From Lumnitzera littorea (Eukaryota > Streptophyta > Magnoliopsida > Myrtales > Combretaceae), in contig JAMXBB010000010.1 of NCBI GenBank assembly GCA_024138015.1, forward strand, positions 9,011,653 through 9,075,652: a stretch of DNA of 64,000 nucleotides, in the 5' to 3' direction. This document shows, piece after piece, positions 59,539 to 64,000 of this stretch. Within the stretch, counting starts at the first letter, position 1, and each line of letters opens with the position of its first letter. The notes beneath the pieces were generated by a model that was not told the origin of the DNA, ran no database searches, and saw only the letters and a list, made by a program, of their open reading frames with translations. A program made the position numbers and the translations under genes.

Positions 59539-61213
59539 GGGGAACTTGCAAAAATACTCTCCTTAACTTATGCTTCGATATGAATTCATTCTCTAAACTT
59601 TCAAACTAAGTTTTTTTACCCTTATATTATCCACTTTAGTATGAATTTACCTGCTAAACTTTTACCATGAGTTTTCTTAGCCCTTAAACTTTCAACAATT
59701 TGCAATGTTATATCTATTAAGTATTTTTTATTTAAAAAAAGCATGTACATAGGGATAATTGATTGATGCATACTATATTATAAATATATATATATTGTAC
59801 AAATATAATATATCAAGTTGTATACAATAAGGCATACATCAAAATTATATTAAATACTATTTGTCATATACTCACTAGTGTTATATATTATAATAGTGTA
59901 AGATATGGTATATAAAATCATATTTTATGAAAAATGATATATTATAAATTTATTGCATATGTTGCGGAAATTAGGTAATTAAAAATATGATATACATTGT
60001 ACAAATAATATATTGAGCCATATACTATGAAGCATGTATGAAAATTATATTAAATACAATATATCATATATTTACTAGCATAATATATTACAATAACATA
60101 TGGTATATATTACTACATAAAGTCACATTTTATGACAAATGATATCTTATATATTTATTGTATATGTTACGTAAATTAGGTATTTATTCAATCATTCAAC
60201 CAGATAAATGTCATATTCATATCCATCTCAATTAGTCAAGTATCATGTGACAACCACACCTTTTTTTAATGTATAACATATTGATGATAATGTATTCATA
60301 ATATTTTATGGTAAGATTTTTAATAAAAAAAATTACATGATTATTGTAAGTACAACGGTTATTTTTTTATTTGAAAAGTAAATATATCTTAGTTGGTAAT
60401 TAGTGTTAATTCCATTCAATATAAAATGGCAATTAAATTATTGTTATATCATTTTCTATTTTTATAAATGCAATAGTTGAAAGATAGTGTGATGATTAAA
60501 TATATAAATGACAAAATGATGCAAAAAGATCACATTATATCTGGCGATACTTGATGAATATATCGAGGAATATAAAGGGATAAAAAGATAACTACTAGGT
60601 TGATAATTAACATTTTGAACATTTAATTATGATACTTAAGGTAGTTTTTTTTTCCTCCATATATGCATTAATTAAGATGGATATAAAATACGACTTTTAT
60701 TTGGTTAAACGATTGAATAATTACCTAATTTAAGTAACAGATACAATAAGTATATAATATATCATTTGTCATGAAAATATGATTTCATATAGTAACATAT
60801 AACATACCTTATATGTGTTGCTATAATACATAATATTAGTGAGTATACGATATATAATATTTAATAGAATTTTAATATATGCTTCATAATAATATGGGGT
60901 TTGAATTATTGTATTTGTATAATGTATATTATAGTTTTACAATACATCATACATCACGATCAATTATCTCCCTTCACGTACTCTTTTTTAAATAAAAAAT
61001 ATTAAATGGACATAATGTTACAAATTATTGAAAGCTTAGAGAGTAAAAAAATTTATTTTAAAACTTTAAGGGGTAAATCTATACTAGAAAGTTTGGCAAA
61101 TAAATCTACATGAGAGTGAAAATTCAAGAGGTCAAACAATATACTTTAAAAGTTTAGAAATGAACTTGCACTAGAGTAAAAGTTTACTCCCAATTGTTTT
61201 TTTTCAATTTCCC
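59539..61213. mobile_element. Long inverted-repeat element, about 1.7 kb (MULE-like MITE or foldback)
   Basis: The left end 'ggggaacttgcaaaaa' and right end 'ttttttcaatttccc' are inverse. The left block 59570-59790 (ctaaactttc, ttatttaaaaaaagca, gggataattgattg) recurs inverted at 60955-61190. Next inside, the block 'ttgtacaaatataatatatcaag...gcatatgttgcg' at about 59795-59970 also recurs inverted at about 60700-60940, and a direct second copy lies at about 59990-60180. No ORF is present and no exact TSD was found. Arms of about 600 bp suggest a Mutator-like or foldback type. Confidence 0.65.
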
Positions 61214-61472
61214 TTATATTTTATGTGAAATTTTTGAGGATTTTTCTTAAAAAAAAAAAAGGTACAAGAAATACATAAATGCTCGAAAAAATCATATAAA
61301 CAAAACTTCAATATTGTAAAATTAGACTTCTATGTTGGCATTATGGTGAGAAAATAATTCACTTAAAACCCTTGCAAAAGAGATGAAGCACTTTTAGAAA
61401 TAAAAAAGAAAGAAAGAGATGAAGCAATTTTCTTTTTCAAGAGCTCACAGTGTTATTGCTTTATTTTATAAG

Positions 61473-61786
61473 AGGTGTACGAGTGATTTAAATGGGTTAA
61501 TTTGATCTAATTCACTTTAGTTCGTGGTTAAATGGTCGAGTTGATTTAGCTTGTTTTTTAAATCGAGAAAAAAACTTAATCATAACCCATTTTTGGAACA
61601 AATTAATGAGTCAATCTATGGTCAAAGATATGAGTGAGTTAGATGGACTAACTTAGATTGGTTTATTTTGACTCATTGGTCAAATAGATCGAGTTAATTT
61701 GGTCTATTTTTTGAATGGATCAAAATACTTGGCCCTAATCATTTTTTAAATGGATTAAATCGATTGGTTAGTGTGTTATACACCTT
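61473..61786. mobile_element. hAT-like MITE candidate, about 315 bp
   Basis: The left end is AGGTGTACGAG; the right end, reverse complemented, is AAGGTGTATAACACA. These are similar inverted ends of hAT style. Interior phrases such as 'aaatggtcgagttgattt' and 'aaatagatcgagttaattt' repeat directly. The flanks (attttata and aatttttaa) only loosely match, so the TSD is doubtful. Confidence 0.4.
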
Positions 61787-62683
61787 AATTTTTAAATGCT
61801 AAAAACATTTAAAATCATAGGACTTGTGAGTTGTCTAACTTTGATGATAAATATATAACAAGATTGTAATTTGGATTATGTTTATGTATACATCATTTTC
61901 CTATACCACTTTTAAGTTATGTCCCCTATAAGTTCTCAAACCCAATTTTTTACTTTTATTTAATTTGAAACTTATTTTGGTTAAATAGATGTAGACCAAT
62001 TTATGAACTAATGGATAAATAGCAAAATTAATAGTGGTTTACAGTATATTTTATTTTTATCCTTACAATGTAGTTTTCATATGATGTACCATGTACACAC
62101 AATGGTTATGGGAAAAATAAATTTATACCAATGTTTTAATTATTATAAAAAGTTTATGATTTAAATATATCATTTTGAAAAAATTTAGGATTTTATAGTT
62201 AAAAAAACTTTTATCCAATTGAAGTTTTATAGGAGTTTTTAAAAACTTATTATTCAAATTGAATGTTCATTAATTTTATTGTAAGAATAAAAAAAAGATT
62301 TAAAGGGATTCTAATTTAATGTTTTCATATTTAAGTCATTGTGGGTGCACAGTCCGTTTGTATAACAGTAAGTTGTATGCTGGAAGGGAAAAAAATTAAT
62401 CTTTTGATGATTGGTATCGGCTATATTTTGTCTTTTTTTATTTTTATTTGCAAATTGGGAAAACTGAAAATGATGCCTGGGTTGGAATAAAGTTCGATTA
62501 ATAATAATAAGAGTAAACATAATAACAGGAGGATTCACTCCCGGATCAAGAAGCAATCGCATAATCTTCAACCGATCTCCTCCTCCTCCGACACTTCCCG
62601 CTTGTGTTGTTGCTGATCTCTCTCTTCCAGCTTCTTCTCTTCTGTAGGATTTGATAGACATAGATTGACAGAAAGGAGAGAGA
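61787..62683 (+). promoter_or_regulatory. Upstream region and 5' UTR of the SCY1-like gene
   Basis: AT-rich DNA gives way near 62540 to a C/T-rich leader (ccgatctcctcctcctccgac, then ctctctcttccagcttcttc), a pattern usual for plant core promoters and 5' UTRs. The transcription start is probably between about 62450 and 62600, but cannot be fixed. No TE end was seen in the last 800 bp. Confidence 0.45.
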
Positions 62684-64000
62684 ATGTTGAAATTCTTGAA
62701 GGGAGTGGTGGGTGGATCCGCAACGGGAGTGAAAGATCTTCCTTATAACATAGGCGAACCCTATCCTTCCGCCTGGGGCTCTTGGATTCACTTCCGTGGC
62801 ACCTCCAAGGTACTACCTCTATTTTATTAGGGCAATTTGCAATGCCAAAACCACTTGATGTTTGAATTGCTGTGCTGGAACGTGTATGATTAGTGACAGG
62901 TTAAGTCGGACAAGTAATAACTTGATGCTTGAACCGCTGTTTGATCTCAGAGAATGCTTTCGTCACGTGTAATTCTGATTCCATGAGGCCAATTTTTGGG
63001 GCCTTATACTATGCACAAGCGTTGTTTGACTTGCGATGTGCTTATGATGGTGCTATTGGTTTATAGGTAGTATGAAAATGTGAATTTTCGGTGAACAGCT
63101 TACATTTTGGTTATAGAAAGTATGTTTTGTAGGATTAGCAATAGGTGTGAGCTATTTGCTAGGACAAACATAATCGGAGTCTTTGCATGGCTTGTGAAGA
63201 TCCTCGACTTGACAAAGTGCTGATCTCTTGAACTTGTTTTCTCTGATTAAGTTAATGGTTTCATTGTTGAATACTTTCTGTTTAAAATTCATTATATAGT
63301 CTTGATTGATGGAACCGAAATGAAAAGAGAGAGAGTAAGAAATTTTTACTTCATCGAGATACCCTTTAGGCAAAGAGTTGTAAGTTGAGTAAGATCAAAT
63401 TCATTATTATTAGGGGATAGAGGTTAAGAAAGGAGGTGACTTTCTCCTTCTATATCATCATTATACGTTAAAAGCCAATTATCACAAATATAATTTACTG
63501 TAAAAAGAAAGGTCTTATAATTGCTGAAATTGTTGACTTTCTGGATGACATCTCCCATAAATAATTTTTGCAACCCTTGGTAGCCTTCAGTATATTTTAA
63601 TGTTTCTATGGAAAAAGTAACTATATATCTATGTGGAACAGGTGGTAAAAGTATGACATTTGGAATTACCAAAGAGAAAATTGACCTTTGGGTAATAAAA
63701 AGGATGTGATATTCGATGCGATACTGCATATAGGCGTTTATTTCAATTGTCCTGTTGGTGGTATTAAACTTAAATGTTAACGTTGTTGTTGCTGTCACTC
63801 TAACCTTTTCCAAGTATAATTGGATGCTTTTACATCATTGTTTAGAGCCCCTCATTGAATGAGTTCCTTGCTTACATTTCTCTTGGGCTTGATTCTTCTT
63901 TCATGTCACCTGGGTCATATCTTCATATGTTTTGATGGGTCTATGTTATTTTCCAGGATGATGGATCTCCAGTGTCGATATTTTCCCTTTCAGGCAACAA
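62684..64000 (+). CDS. SCY1-like pseudokinase (SCYL1/CTEXP type), 5' part only
   Basis: Exon 1 is 62684-62809 (42 codons) and starts MLKFLKGVVGGSATGVKDLP, then PYPSAWGSWIHFRGTSK. Intron 1 is 62810-63956 (GTACTA...TTCCAG, phase 0). Exon 2 opens at 63957 with DDGSPVSIFSLSGNN and leaves the window. This N-terminus is characteristic of plant SCY1-like kinases related to human SCYL1 and yeast Cex1, the Arabidopsis form being known as a cytoplasmic tRNA export protein. These proteins have a catalytically inactive kinase domain followed by HEAT repeats and act in tRNA export and Golgi traffic. Only about 57 residues are visible, but the match in form is strong. The start is the first ATG after the pyrimidine-rich leader. 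Confidence 0.85.

Noticed and set aside
62311..62791. Two minus-strand ORFs over the SCY1-like start
   Set aside because: They lie antisense to the leader and exon 1, which encode the conserved protein on the plus strand.
1..64000. RNA genes and CRISPR-like arrays
   Set aside because: No cloverleaf, rRNA-like block or regularly spaced short repeat with unique spacers was seen. The regular repeats found are ordinary tandem arrays.

Overview
The window looks like nuclear DNA of a flowering plant, probably a eudicot. It is AT-rich with compact GT-AG introns. It holds two recognisable host genes, both in plant-specific form: a complete anoctamin (TMEM16)-like gene and the 5' end of a SCY1-like pseudokinase gene. 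Nearly everything else is decayed transposable-element DNA. I cannot name the species.

Region 1-23387 is one old minus-strand Ty3/gypsy element of the Tat lineage, into which at least four younger elements have jumped. The host runs from a reverse-oriented extra ORF (3-1699, plus strand) through integrase and RNase H (8825-10241), reverse transcriptase and protease (15880-17259, 18237-18370) and gag (21405-22825) to its 5' LTR (22918-23387). The insertions are: gypsy element 1 (2311-8819, both LTRs, TSD gaact/gaatt); related gypsy element 2 (10242-15879, right LTR cut short); a 967-bp solo LTR (17265-18231, TSD ctagt); and a 3.0-kb solo LTR (18371-21399, TSD tttat).

Region 23393-32200 is genic. 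The anoctamin-like gene is on the plus strand at 24408-31630. Its 16 exons join in frame to 671 codons plus a stop, with no disabling change seen. A 130-bp tandem repeat lies just upstream, a 47-bp tandem repeat covers the intron 6 splice donor, and intron 3 carries LTR-like debris with a poly(A) run.

Region 32200-48800 contains a small hAT-type MITE (33680-34132, 8-bp TSD) and a decayed minus-strand L1-type LINE (34240-37503 and 47157-48800). The LINE is split by plus-strand gypsy element 4 (37504-47156). That element's integrase is in turn split by a second copy of the 3-kb LTR family, again a solo LTR (42561-45975).

Region 48800-62680 is repeat-rich intergenic DNA: LTR-like remnants, a 1.18-kb hAT-like element with an 8-bp TSD (50797-51975), a second Tat gag fragment (53750-55200) with LTR-like remnants downstream, a 1.7-kb long inverted repeat (59539-61213) and another hAT-like short element (61473-61786).

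Region 62684-64000 starts a second host gene, a SCY1-like (SCYL1/CTEXP type) pseudokinase, which continues beyond the window.

I saw no RNA gene, CRISPR array or prokaryotic-type operon. The most informative content is the reconstructed nesting order, the high-copy-looking 3-kb LTR family, the repeats in the anoctamin gene and the inverted-repeat element. I found no clearly new biochemical system. All coordinates and homology calls come from reading and hand translation, with no database search.
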